NCBI GenBank assembly: GCA_910577275.1
Contig: CAJTMW010000014.1
Location: 1 to 64,000 of the forward strand
DNA: 64,000 nt
Source of the DNA: an uncultured Lachnospiraceae bacterium
GTDB lineage: Bacteria; Bacillota; Clostridia; Lachnospirales; Lachnospiraceae
Direction: 5' to 3'
Under the pieces are notes generated by a model. That model searched no databases and was not told the origin of the DNA. It worked only from the letters and a program-made list of their open reading frames with translations. Every line of letters begins with the position of its first letter. The first letter of the stretch is position 1. Made by a program: the position numbers and the translations under genes. Shown in pieces: positions 11,916-19,651 of this stretch.

Positions 11916-12341
11916 TTAATCCACTACTGTAATGCCCATGCTTCTTGCCGTTCCGGCAATCATGCTCATCGCCGCTTCAATGCTTGCCGCATTTAAGTCG
12001 GGCATCTTGGTCTCTGCAATTTCCTTTACCTGCGCTTTGGTAATGGTTGCAACCTTCGTCTTGTTCGGTACTGCCGAACCTGATTTGATATTGCATGCCT
12101 TTTTGAGAAGCACTGCGGCAGGGGGAGTCTTCGTAATAAAACTGAAGCTTCTGTCTGCATATACCGTAATAACCACAGGTATAATCACATCGCCCTTATC
12201 AGCCGTTCTTGCATTGAACTGTTTTGTAAACTCAACGATGTTTACCCCGTGCTGTCCAAGTGCAGGACCTACCGGGGGAGCTGGCGTAGCTTTACCAGCA
12301 GGGATTTGTAACTTGATATATCCTTCTACTTTTTTTGCCAT
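11916..12341 (-). CDS. rplK: 50S ribosomal protein L11
   Basis: Binds the GTPase-associated region of 23S rRNA together with L10. The 141-residue product begins MAKKVEGYIKLQIPAGKATP and contains PPVGPALGQHGVNIVEF, both diagnostic. The ATG at 12341 is chosen over one seven codons upstream because GGAGGTG sits 8 nt before it. Confidence 0.99.
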   Translation of the reverse strand: MAKKVEGYIKLQIPAGKATPAPPVGPALGQHGVNIVEFTKQFNARTADKGDVIIPVVITVYADRSFSFITKTPPAAVLLKKACNIKSGSAVPNKTKVATITKAQVKEIAETKMPDLNAASIEAAMSMIAGTARSMGITVVD

Positions 12342-12507
12342 TGATGGCACCTCCTTAATCATGCAAACCTAATTGCATCGTGGTATGGCACGAAAGGTCT
12401 TCCTGCCGGAATACTCCGCAGAAATCTCCTCCGCTCCCACAGCCTGCAAATCATGCAGACCAATTGTAAAGTTTCTATATTTATATGAGGCGGGAAATAC
12501 CGTCCCA

Positions 12508-12572
12508 TAATAAATACCTTTTAGTCCTATGGCATTCATGCTTATGGCTTTTAAGCCTATGGGCATTTATGC
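12508..12572 (-). repeat. Quasi-tandem mini-hairpins between nusG and rplK
   Basis: Directly after the nusG stop, four imperfect units of about 15 nt (CATAGGCATAAATGC type) follow one another on the minus strand. Three form perfect small stem-loops: GGCAT-AA-ATGCC, GGCTT-AA-AAGCC and GCAT-GA-ATGC. The remaining nusG-rplK spacer (12342-12507) shows no gene. Confidence 0.7.
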
Positions 12573-13091
12573 CTATGACATCTTCCTCACTTCCGCAAAG
12601 CTGATTTCCACAGGCGTCTCCCTGCCGAACAGCTCCACGTTGATGGTTGCCGTCTGTTTGTTGTAATCCATCTTCTGCACGGCGCCTATGGTATCCTTCC
12701 ATACGCCCGCTACCACGGCGATAGTATCGCCTTCCGCAAAGTCCACCGAAATATTTTCCGTCTTGATTCCCAGAGGCTTCATTTCCGCCTCCGACAGGGG
12801 CACCGGTTTGCTTCCGGGGCCTACGAATCCTGTCACGCCTCTGGTATTACGGACAACATACCATGTGTCGTCATTCATGACCATATTAATCAGAACATAT
12901 CCCGGAAACATTTTCTTCTGGACTGTTTTTCTGGCGCCGTTTTTCAACTCCACCACGTCCTGCATCGGCACGCGGACCTCCAGAATCTCCTCCTCCAGAT
13001 GTCTGTTCTCAATTGTTTTCTCTATATTGGCCTTTACCTTGTTTTCATATCCGGAATAGGTATGCACTACATACCAGCTTGCCTCTGCCAT
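12573..13091 (-). CDS. nusG: Transcription termination/antitermination protein NusG
   Basis: RNA polymerase elongation factor that links transcription to translation or Rho. The 172-residue product has the NGN domain (SWYVVHTYSGYENKVKANIE; PGYVLINMVMNDDTWYVVRN) and a C-terminal KOW domain (EGDTIAVVAGVWKDTIGAVQ). Co-transcribed with secE, 15 nt downstream of it. Confidence 0.99.
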   Translation of the reverse strand: MAEASWYVVHTYSGYENKVKANIEKTIENRHLEEEILEVRVPMQDVVELKNGARKTVQKKMFPGYVLINMVMNDDTWYVVRNTRGVTGFVGPGSKPVPLSEAEMKPLGIKTENISVDFAEGDTIAVVAGVWKDTIGAVQKMDYNKQTATINVELFGRETPVEISFAEVRKMS

Positions 13092-13106
13092 ACATTCACC
13101 CTCGCT

Positions 13107-13334
13107 CTACAGACTGGTTAAGAAATCCACGCCGTACTGCATAAAGAAGTCCAGTACTGCAATAATGACTCCCACCACCACCGAAACACAGGTAACCGCA
13201 ATCGACTGTTTTATGAGCGAATCCTTGTCCGGCCATGAAATTTTCTTAAATTCAACCTTAACCCCTTTAAAAAAGCCGGAGCCGGCTGCCTTTGCCGTCT
13301 TGACCGATTTTTCTTTCTTAGCAGAATCTGCCAT
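13107..13334 (-). CDS. secE: Preprotein translocase subunit SecE
   Basis: Small essential clamp of the SecYEG channel. The 75-residue product has the short single-span form of Gram-positive SecE: amphipathic stretch FFKGVKVEFKKISWPDKDSLIKQ followed by one transmembrane helix (SIAVTCVSVVVGVIIAVLDF). It lies between rpmG and nusG, the standard order. Confidence 0.97.
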   Translation of the reverse strand: MADSAKKEKSVKTAKAAGSGFFKGVKVEFKKISWPDKDSLIKQSIAVTCVSVVVGVIIAVLDFFMQYGVDFLTSL

Positions 13335-13362
13335 CTTTAACTCCTTTCAGACACCTGCAATA

Positions 13363-13512
13363 TTATTTGGTTTCTTTGTGCAATGTATGAGTTCTGCAGA
13401 ATCTACAATATTTCTTAAATTCCATCCTTTCGGGATGTGTCTTTTTGTCCTTTGTGGTATTGTAGTTGCGCTGTTTACATTCTGTACATGCCAATGTGAT
13501 TCTCGTACGCAT
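13363..13512 (-). CDS. rpmG: 50S ribosomal protein L33, zinc type
   Basis: A 49-residue ribosomal protein starting MRTRITLACTECKQRNY with two CxxC pairs (CTEC, CRFC), the zinc-binding form. The ATG at 13512 with GGAGGAATAATC upstream is chosen; an in-frame start 29 codons earlier lies in the leader. First gene of the secE-nusG transcript. Confidence 0.98.
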   Translation of the reverse strand: MRTRITLACTECKQRNYNTTKDKKTHPERMEFKKYCRFCRTHTLHKETK

Positions 13513-13584
13513 GATTATTCCTCCAATCTCTTTAGCGGATTTTTGAGCATAAAAAAAAGACCTCAATCTTTGTTTTGTTTGATA

Positions 13585-13613
13585 ACTATACCATATCATT
13601 TTCCTTCCGTCAA
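13585..13613 (-). promoter_or_regulatory. rpmG-secE-nusG-rplK-rplA promoter
   Basis: TTGACG (13608-13613), a 17-nt spacer and TATAGT (13585-13590) on the minus strand form a good sigma-A promoter, 73 nt before rpmG. Confidence 0.88.
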
Positions 13614-13664
13614 CCGTAATTGACTGCCTTTTTTATAAATTTTTAATAATTCCCGCATATACTA

Positions 13665-13693
13665 TTGTATTCACATTTTCATCATGGTAAAAT
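13665..13693 (+). promoter_or_regulatory. Probable promoter of the FliD-like gene
   Basis: TTGTAT (13665-13670), a 17-nt spacer and TAAAAT (13688-13693) fit sigma-A moderately. No flagellar sigma-D motif (TAAA with GCCGATAA) was seen. Confidence 0.55.
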
Positions 13694-13748
13694 TAGCCTA
13701 TACAGACAGCGGATGCCTGTAAAACGAATTCAGAAGGAGGGATGCGTT

Positions 13749-15053
13749 ATGGCTTACAGTGCGGCTCTTGATGTGGCTTACAATCACTATCTGACTGCCT
13801 ACGTACCGAAAACCACACAGTATGACACTCACAAGAAGAGCGAACTTCGCAGCATCTACAATTCCATTGTAAAGCTGAATAAGGACGCCCCTCTGTATAT
13901 TCTTGACACCAGCAGCGAATCCCGGCAGTTTGCCGTGGGATTAAAAGAAGGCGCCAGAAATCTCCGCAACACCATTGCGTCCCTTGGCGGACTTGACAAA
14001 GATGAGATGTTTGGGAAAAAGGCAGCCTATTCCAGCCGGGAGGATATTATCACCGCCGCTTACGTGGGCGACAGCAGCGAGGACGGCAATGCGCCTTCCT
14101 ATAATATAGAAGTAACCGCCCTTGCCTCCAATCAGGTAAACCTGGGAACCTTTCTCCCCTCCGACAGTAAATCGTCACTGGCGCCCGGCGCTTATTCCTT
14201 TGATATCACAGTGAATGATTTAAGCTATGAATTCCAGTATAACGTCAGGGAGGGCGAGACGAATAAGGAGCTTCAGGAACGTCTTGCGCGCCTTATCACC
14301 AACGCCGACATCGGCATAAGCGCCGACCTGATGTCCGACGGTAGAGGAAATTCCTCCCTGCGACTCACTTCCATGAACGTGGGACTGAAAAACAATAAGG
14401 ATTACATATTTCTTGTCTCCGACGATAAGACCAGCAAACGCTCAGGCACAATTGACTATCTCGGATTTGATTTTATGTCCAGAATGCCCTCCAACGCCGA
14501 GTTTTTACTGAACGGGGAACCGCATACTGCTTCCTCCAATCATTTTACGATTAATAAAATGTTTGAAATCACCTTAAACGGCGTCAGCAACTCGGAGGGG
14601 GAGACGGCGCAGATTGGATTGAAAACAGACCTTGATTCCCTCACGGAAAATGTCAATAACCTCATAAGCGGTTATAACGCTTTCATTGATACTGCCGCGG
14701 AATATGTAACCCGCCACCCCAAGAGCAACCGTCTCTTAGGCGAGATGGGCCACATCTGCAGAAGCTACCAGCCGGAGCTTGAGGACCTTGGATTTTCCTT
14801 TGAGGAAGGCGGCAGGCTTGTGATGAACGAGGATTTGTTCAAGCACTCCATCTTAAGCGATGAAAGCCGCTCGCAGTTTTCCACCATAAAGGATTTTACC
14901 GATTCCATCCTGCGGAAAACGGACCAGATTTCCTTAGACCCGATGGAGTACGTGGAACGGACCATGGTCGCCTACAAAAATCCCGGACACAATTTTGCGA
15001 CGCCTTATATGACCAGCAACTACAGCGGGATGCTCTTTAACAGCTACTGCTAA
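13749..15053 (+). CDS. FliD-like (flagellar hook-associated protein 2-like) protein
   Basis: A 434-residue protein with no signal peptide or membrane segment. Its middle (YSFDITVNDLSYEFQYNV followed by EGETNKELQERLARLI) and its C-terminal part (DLDSLTENVNNLISGYNAFID) resemble the flagellar cap protein FliD, which polymerises flagellin at the filament tip. No other flagellar gene is in the window, so it may be an orphan with another role, or the flagellar genes lie elsewhere. The ATG at 13749 is chosen because AGAAGGAGG lies 8 nt upstream. It is the only plus-strand gene between 1 and 31 kb, has its own promoter, and ends in the repeat and bidirectional hairpin shared with glf. Confidence 0.6.
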   Translation: MAYSAALDVAYNHYLTAYVPKTTQYDTHKKSELRSIYNSIVKLNKDAPLYILDTSSESRQFAVGLKEGARNLRNTIASLGGLDKDEMFGKKAAYSSREDIITAAYVGDSSEDGNAPSYNIEVTALASNQVNLGTFLPSDSKSSLAPGAYSFDITVNDLSYEFQYNVREGETNKELQERLARLITNADIGISADLMSDGRGNSSLRLTSMNVGLKNNKDYIFLVSDDKTSKRSGTIDYLGFDFMSRMPSNAEFLLNGEPHTASSNHFTINKMFEITLNGVSNSEGETAQIGLKTDLDSLTENVNNLISGYNAFIDTAAEYVTRHPKSNRLLGEMGHICRSYQPELEDLGFSFEEGGRLVMNEDLFKHSILSDESRSQFSTIKDFTDSILRKTDQISLDPMEYVERTMVAYKNPGHNFATPYMTSNYSGMLFNSYC

Positions 15054-15090
15054 CAAACGCTGCCACGCTTCGCCAGTCAGCTTATTGTAA
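15052..15090 (+). repeat. Terminator-associated 39-nt repeat, copy 2
   Basis: It begins within the TAA stop codon of the FliD-like gene and leads straight into the hairpin at 15094-15119. It matches copy 1 (11011-11049, minus) at 35 of 39 and copy 3 (41155-41193, plus) at 34 of 39 positions. Confidence 0.85.
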
Positions 15091-15093
15091 CAA

Positions 15094-15127
15094 AAGCGGC
15101 TCACATATGTGAACCGCTTATTTTTTA
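15094..15127. terminator. Bidirectional terminator between FliD-like gene and glf
   Basis: AAGCGG, TCACATATGTGA and CCGCTT form a long near-perfect stem (15094-15119). TTATTTTTTATT follows on the plus strand and TTTTGTTA on the minus side. It separates two convergent genes. Confidence 0.85.
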
Positions 15128-15193
15128 TTACGATAATCCGTCCCGCGAAGCGCTGCGCCGTTCATTCTCTGCAAAACAGACGCCGCCGCTGCC

Positions 15194-16327
15194 TTACGCT
15201 TCCTTCTCCGCCATATCAAGAGCCGCCTCAATCACCTTGTCCATATCATAATAGCGGTACTGCCCGAGCCTTCCACCGAACAAAACCCCTTTTTCCTTTT
15301 CCGCCAGCTTCTGATAGGCGGCGAACAGGTTGTTGTTGCGCTCGTCGTTAATGGGATAATAAGGCTCGTCCCCCGGCTTCCAGTCCGCCGGGTACTCTCT
15401 GGTGATGACAGTTCCCTCTCCTTTTCCGAACTCAAAATGCTTATGCTCGATTATCCGGGTATAGGGAATCTCCCGCTCCGTGTAATTTATCACGGCGTTC
15501 CCCTGATAATTTTCGCAGTCCGGCATATCCTCCTTCTCGAAACGCAGGGAGCGGTATTCCAGATGCCCCAGACGGTAATCAAAGTACTCGTCAATCATAC
15601 CGGTATAAAGCACCTTCCCGTATGAAACAAAATCCGCGCCATTTTCGGCGGCCTCCTCCTGCCTCCTGACAAAATCCCGGTAATCCGTGTTCAGCAAAAC
15701 CTCCACATTATCCAACATTTTCTCAATAATTGCCGTGTAACCGCCCTCGGGAATCCCCTGATACCTGTCCGTAAAATAATTATTGTCATAGGTAAAACGA
15801 AGGGGCAGACGTTTAATGATAAATGCCGGCAGCTCCCGGCAGTCCCGCCCCCACTGTTTTTCCGTATAACCCTTCACCAGCTTTTCATACACGTCACGGC
15901 CTGCAAGGGATAACGCCTGCTCCTCCAGATTCCGGGGTTCTTCAATCGATAAATCCTTTATCTGCTCCCGGATAACGGCCCTGGCCTCGTCCGGGTTCTT
16001 AATCCCCCAGAGCCTGCTGAAGGTGTTCATATTAAAAGGCAGATTGTAAATCTCATCCTTATAAACCGCCATAGGGGAATTTACAAAATGATTGAACTGC
16101 GCAAACTGATTGATATACTCCCATACCCTGGTATTGGAGGTATGAAAAATATGCGCGCCATATTCATGCACATGAATGCCCCGCTTTAAGCTGGTATAAA
16201 TATTTCCGGCAATATGCTCCCTTCTGTCAATCACAAGACAGCTCCTGCCGCGCTTATTCATCTCATGCGAAAAGACCGCGCCAAAAAGCCCGGCCCCCAC
16301 AATCAGGTAATCGAAGTGATTATTCAT
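15194..16327 (-). CDS. glf: UDP-galactopyranose mutase
   Basis: Flavoenzyme interconverting UDP-galactopyranose and UDP-galactofuranose for surface polysaccharides. The 377-residue product starts with a Rossmann FAD motif (YLIVGAGLFGAVFSHEM) and has the family stretches HIFHTSNTRVWEYINQF, KQWGRDCRELPAFIIKRLPLR, RIIEHKHFE and GRLGQYRYYDMD. The ribosome site AGGGAG overlaps the last codons of the small HTH gene upstream, which ends 5 nt before the glf ATG, so the two are probably translationally coupled. It ends in the terminator shared with the FliD-like gene. No other Galf or polysaccharide gene adjoins it. Confidence 0.95.
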   Translation of the reverse strand: MNNHFDYLIVGAGLFGAVFSHEMNKRGRSCLVIDRREHIAGNIYTSLKRGIHVHEYGAHIFHTSNTRVWEYINQFAQFNHFVNSPMAVYKDEIYNLPFNMNTFSRLWGIKNPDEARAVIREQIKDLSIEEPRNLEEQALSLAGRDVYEKLVKGYTEKQWGRDCRELPAFIIKRLPLRFTYDNNYFTDRYQGIPEGGYTAIIEKMLDNVEVLLNTDYRDFVRRQEEAAENGADFVSYGKVLYTGMIDEYFDYRLGHLEYRSLRFEKEDMPDCENYQGNAVINYTEREIPYTRIIEHKHFEFGKGEGTVITREYPADWKPGDEPYYPINDERNNNLFAAYQKLAEKEKGVLFGGRLGQYRYYDMDKVIEAALDMAEKEA

Positions 16328-16332
16328 TTATT

Positions 16333-16668
16333 TTACAGCTCCCTGTACTTCTCAAGCTGAACATAATCCTCCATCATCTCAAGGATTTTCTTACGTCCTT
16401 TCTTGTTCAGGCGGATATAATACTGCATAACGCGGTTTTCCAGAATCTTTTCTCCCAGCACTTCGCCCTTTTCAAGAGAAGAAAAGTCAACCGGGTTCAA
16501 GCTCAGCTTGTCACACATGCGAATAACAGTTCCGTAGGCCATACCTTCAATGCCTCTATCCAATGCTGTCACCAGAGTGCTGTAGGGAATTTCCATGTCA
16601 ATAGCAAACTGTCTCACACTTTTGTACTGCTTTAAAATTTCCTGTTTCAATATTTCTGCTTTTGTCAT
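16333..16668 (-). CDS. Small helix-turn-helix protein upstream of glf
   Basis: A 111-residue protein with an XRE/Cro-like helix-turn-helix: KSVRQFAIDMEIPYSTLVTALDRG followed by MAYGTVIRMCDKLSLNPVDF. A charged C-terminal helical part (RLNKKGRKKILEMMEDYVQLEKY) resembles the dimerisation tail of phage-type repressors. The ATG at 16668 with GGAGGTCATCACA upstream is chosen over a start 9 codons earlier. Its stop lies 5 nt from the glf start, suggesting it controls glf or itself; the target is not known. Confidence 0.75.
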   Translation of the reverse strand: MTKAEILKQEILKQYKSVRQFAIDMEIPYSTLVTALDRGIEGMAYGTVIRMCDKLSLNPVDFSSLEKGEVLGEKILENRVMQYYIRLNKKGRKKILEMMEDYVQLEKYREL

Positions 16669-16724
16669 TGTGATGACCTCCATTATTAATAGCATCTTAA
16701 GTCTTTTTCTCTAACTAATTCATA

Positions 16725-16753
16725 AGTATATCACACCTGTAAACTACAGTCAC
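16725..16753 (-). promoter_or_regulatory. Promoter of the HTH-glf pair
   Basis: GTGACT (16748-16753), a 17-nt spacer and TATACT (16725-16730) on the minus strand. The -10 is strong and the -35 moderate, as expected for a regulated promoter. Confidence 0.6.
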
Positions 16754-16775
16754 CCAAAAAAATATAAATTTTATT

Positions 16776-17000
16776 TTAAGAAATAAATTCCGGGGAATCA
16801 AAAAACTCATTTAACGTAATCCCGAACCCCTCGCACAGCTTTTCTATCGTGAGCATGCCGGGATTTTCCGTGGATTTATCCACAATATGCATGATAGTTC
16901 CTATCGGTACTGCGGATGCGCATGCCAGCGAGTAATAAGTCATCCTCCTTTCCCTGCACAAATTATTGATTCTTTCCGCCAGCATATCCTGCTCTTTCAT
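16776..17000 (-). CDS. XRE-family transcriptional regulator (small)
   Basis: A 74-residue single-domain Cro/C1-type DNA-binding protein: MLAERINNLCRERRMTYYSL then SACAVPIGTIMHIVD-like recognition helix region and LTIEKLCEGFGITLNEFFD. The ATG at 17000 has GGGAGG 8 nt upstream. It lies directly upstream of, and on the same strand as, the HTH-glf pair. An ATTGT-GA-ACAAT inverted repeat at 17026-17037 overlaps its own -10 region, suggesting self-repression. Confidence 0.8.
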   Translation of the reverse strand: MKEQDMLAERINNLCRERRMTYYSLACASAVPIGTIMHIVDKSTENPGMLTIEKLCEGFGITLNEFFDSPEFIS

Positions 17001-17025
17001 CTTTCATCCTCCCGCATATGGAATT

Positions 17026-17041
17026 ATTGTTCACAATTATA
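17026..17041 (-). promoter_or_regulatory. -10 box and candidate operator of the XRE gene
   Basis: TATAAT (17036-17041, minus) overlaps a perfect 5+2+5 inverted repeat ATTGT-GA-ACAAT (17026-17037). No good -35 was found 17 nt upstream. Confidence 0.45.
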
Positions 17042-17147
17042 CATGAAAATAACCGCCATGCCGGAGCTTGCTGCCCGAAAACGATAAAATGAAAAATAAA
17101 TTGAAAGATTTATGGTATTTATTTCCGGTCAGGGGCAATCCGGTACT

Positions 17148-18671
17148 TTACAGGGGAATGTTCCCGTGCGCCGTCTTCTTTGCCGCCGCTTTTTTCCCGG
17201 GGTACAGCTCCAGAACCTTTATGATGTTCTCCCTGGTCAGATGCGGGTCGATGACCTCGTCCACATATCCCATATGCGCCGCCTCAAAGGGATTTAAAAA
17301 CTGCCGGCAGTACTCCTTTAAATACTGCTGCCGCTCCTCCCCGTCCGCATTTTTAAACAGCACGTCCACGGCGGCCTCCGCGCTCATCACGGCAATCTCG
17401 GCCTTCGGCCATGCATAGACCACATCCGCCCCCAGCTCCTTGCTGCACATGGCCAGATAAGAGCCCCCGTAAGCCTTCCGCAGAATCACGGTGATTTTGA
17501 GGACCTCCGCCTCGCTGTAGGCAAAGAGCATCTTCGCCCCGTGCCGGATAATCCCGCCCTGCTCCTGCTCCTTGCCCGGATAAAAACCGGACACGTCCAC
17601 CAGATTCAGCAGAGGAATGTTAAAGCTGTCGCAGACCCGAATAAAACCGGCCGCCTTGTCCGCCGCATTGATATCGATGCACCCCGCCATCCGGGAGGAC
17701 TGATTGGCAATAATCCCCACCGGATAACCGCCCACTCTGGCCAGCATGGTAATGATATTGGAGGCAAATTTTTCCTTGATTTCCAGACCGCTCCCCTCGT
17801 CAATCAGGCAGTCGATGATTTTGTGCATGTCATAGGCATGGCGTTTGGATTCCGGTATCACGGAGGCAATGGTTTTCCCCCTCTCCCCGTCAAAGGCATA
17901 CTCCTCTGCCCGGGCGGGGCTTTCATGAAAATTATCCGGCAGATACTGCAAAAGCCGCCTGATGTACCTGATACAATCCTCATCGTCCCTTGCCACATGG
18001 TCCGCCATGCCGCTGATTCTGGCATGGATTTCAGCGCCCCCCAGCTCGTCCATGGTGACCGTCTGGCCAATGGCAGCCTTCACCACCTTTGGACCTGTGA
18101 TGAACATGTTGCTGGTCTCGTCCACCATGATAATAAAATCCGTAAGCGCCGGGGAATAGGACGCCCCGCCTGCGCAGGTTCCCATGATTGCCGATATCTG
18201 GGGAATTTTCCCGGAGGCTTTCACATTATTGAAAAAAATATTTCCGTGCCCGGAAAGCCCTAAAATCCCCTCCTGCACCCTTGCGCCGCCCGAATCAAAA
18301 AGCCCCACTATGGGCACCTCCATCTGCAGCGCCTTGTTTTGGATATTGGATATCTTTCTGGCGTTCATCTCGCTGATAGAGCCGCCGAACACCGTGAAGT
18401 CCTGGGCATACACGCAGACCGTCCTGCCCTCCACCTTTCCGTAGCCGGCAATCACGCCGTCCCCCTCCGTTTTGTTTTTATCCATTCCGAAATAGGAACA
18501 GCGGTGCTCCAGATACACATCGGTCTCCACAAAGGTGTCCTTATCCATCAAAAGCTGTATGCGCTCCCAGGCGGAGAGCTTGCCCGCCGCATGCTGCCTG
18601 GCCTCCCGCTCCCTGCCGTGAACCTTTTCCTTCCTGACTTCCAGATTTTTTAATTCCTCTTCCAGTGCCAT
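17148..18671 (-). CDS. Acyl-CoA carboxyltransferase subunit (MmdA/PccB family)
   Basis: A 507-residue protein of the carboxyltransferase (crotonase-like) family that moves carboxyl groups between biotin and acyl-CoA: propionyl-CoA carboxylase beta, methylmalonyl-CoA or glutaconyl-CoA decarboxylase alpha. Seen: GRTVCVYAQDFTVFGGS, the N-domain FDSGGARVQEG and GTCAGGASYSPALTDFIIMV, and the C-domain LVDVSGFYPGKEQEQGGIIR and MCSKELGADVVYAWP. Where most relatives have a GPEGAV-type motif, this one reads MSAEAAV. The ATG at 18671 follows GGAGGG; the upstream start is weaker. Last gene of the two-citE operon. No biotin carrier, biotin carboxylase or membrane pump subunit adjoins it, so substrate and direction are unknown. 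Confidence 0.85.
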   Translation of the reverse strand: MALEEELKNLEVRKEKVHGREREARQHAAGKLSAWERIQLLMDKDTFVETDVYLEHRCSYFGMDKNKTEGDGVIAGYGKVEGRTVCVYAQDFTVFGGSISEMNARKISNIQNKALQMEVPIVGLFDSGGARVQEGILGLSGHGNIFFNNVKASGKIPQISAIMGTCAGGASYSPALTDFIIMVDETSNMFITGPKVVKAAIGQTVTMDELGGAEIHARISGMADHVARDDEDCIRYIRRLLQYLPDNFHESPARAEEYAFDGERGKTIASVIPESKRHAYDMHKIIDCLIDEGSGLEIKEKFASNIITMLARVGGYPVGIIANQSSRMAGCIDINAADKAAGFIRVCDSFNIPLLNLVDVSGFYPGKEQEQGGIIRHGAKMLFAYSEAEVLKITVILRKAYGGSYLAMCSKELGADVVYAWPKAEIAVMSAEAAVDVLFKNADGEERQQYLKEYCRQFLNPFEAAHMGYVDEVIDPHLTRENIIKVLELYPGKKAAAKKTAHGNIPL

Positions 18672-18729
18672 TTTCCGATTCCCTCCGGTTCTGTCCATAC
18701 CCCTGTCAGTTCTCGATTATCTGCTTTAT

Positions 18730-18821
18730 TTTCCGTTTACTTTTCGTCCGCCCGGCATTGTTCCGTATCTGTCTTTATCTGCCGCCCGCCTTTTTCCGTA
18801 TCTGTCTTCATCTACCGCCCG
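18730..18821. repeat. Tandem 33-bp-period repeat at the end of the second citE-like gene
   Basis: Two 28-nt units (18761-18788 and 18794-18821) are identical at 26 positions, and a decayed third lies at about 18731-18756. The right-hand unit covers the stop codon of the upstream gene. It accounts for much of the 140-nt gap before the carboxyltransferase gene; no other gene is seen there. Confidence 0.75.
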
Positions 18822-19612
18822 ACTTCCAGCTCCCGCAGATATTTCTTTATCTTCTCGATATGCGGCCGCTCGTACCATTTTCCGTCCATCTGCAAAATCC
18901 CGTCCGCGCTGTTCTCAAAAGCCTCCACAACCCTTTGCAGATAACCCGGGTCCCTTTGACGGTAATACTCCTTAACCGCCGCCGCCTGGGCCGGGTGAAT
19001 CAGGAGCTTTCCCGAAAAGCCCAATCCTTTGCTTTTCTTGTAATCCTCCATGAATTTATCCATATCCCGGATTTCCATGCTCACAGTATCCAGAGAATAT
19101 TTGCCGTGATAAAAAGCATACATCACCAGCCGGTTCCTTGCATAAACCGTCGCTTCCTCCCCCGCCTCAAAGCCAAGCTCCTTACGGAAATCCTCTCCGC
19201 CGAAAGCAAGCCCGCTCACCAGAGGGTGGGCTGCAATTTTCGGCAGTTCCATAATCCCTTTCACACTTTCCAGGAGGGCAATCGCTTCCTTCCCCTTCAG
19301 ATGCTCCTGATAATCCTCCAGAAGCGCAATATCCTCGAATTTGGGAAGCATGAAGCCTGCAAAGTCAAAGCCGCTCAGCGCTTTTATTTCCCTGTCAAAT
19401 CTTTCGCCGGAATTTACCCGCACATACAGCTTTCGGCTTCCCCCGTACCTTTGCAGAATATCGGCCGCAATCAAAAGCCCTGCGTCCTTCTGCGCCGGGG
19501 CAAGGGAATCCTCCAAATCCAGAATAACGGCGTCCGCTTCTATCTGCCCGATACGCCCCGCATATTTTTCCTTTGCCGGTACAAAAAGCCAGGTTTTGCC
19601 TGTCCCTGTCAT
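18812..19612 (-). CDS. CitE-like HpcH/HpaI aldolase-family lyase (second copy)
   Basis: A 266-residue TIM-barrel protein of the CitE/malyl-CoA lyase family, which cleaves or forms 3-hydroxyacyl-CoA compounds. It begins TWLFVPAKEKYAGRIGQIEADAVILDLEDSLAP. The magnesium-binding acidic residues of the family appear in LLESVKGI and GLAFGGEDFRKELG; the CoA-side arginine is in YVRVNSGE. GGGGAGGT precedes the ATG at 19612. It starts 39 nt after the first CitE-like gene and shares little beyond the core motifs with it, so the pair is not a recent duplication. The partners CitD and CitF of citrate lyase are absent. Confidence 0.85.
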   Translation of the reverse strand: MTGTGKTWLFVPAKEKYAGRIGQIEADAVILDLEDSLAPAQKDAGLLIAADILQRYGGSRKLYVRVNSGERFDREIKALSGFDFAGFMLPKFEDIALLEDYQEHLKGKEAIALLESVKGIMELPKIAAHPLVSGLAFGGEDFRKELGFEAGEEATVYARNRLVMYAFYHGKYSLDTVSMEIRDMDKFMEDYKKSKGLGFSGKLLIHPAQAAAVKEYYRQRDPGYLQRVVEAFENSADGILQMDGKWYERPHIEKIKKYLRELEVGR

Positions 19613-19651
19613 TTTACCTCCCCTGCGCTCCCGGCGCAGCTTATCGTCCGC

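Noticed and set aside
13749..15053. Start of a flagellar operon
   Set aside because: No other flagellar genes and no sigma-D promoter in the neighbourhood.
17100..17147. Terminator after the carboxyltransferase gene
   Set aside because: Only a 4-bp CCGG self-complementary stem without a U run; not convincing.
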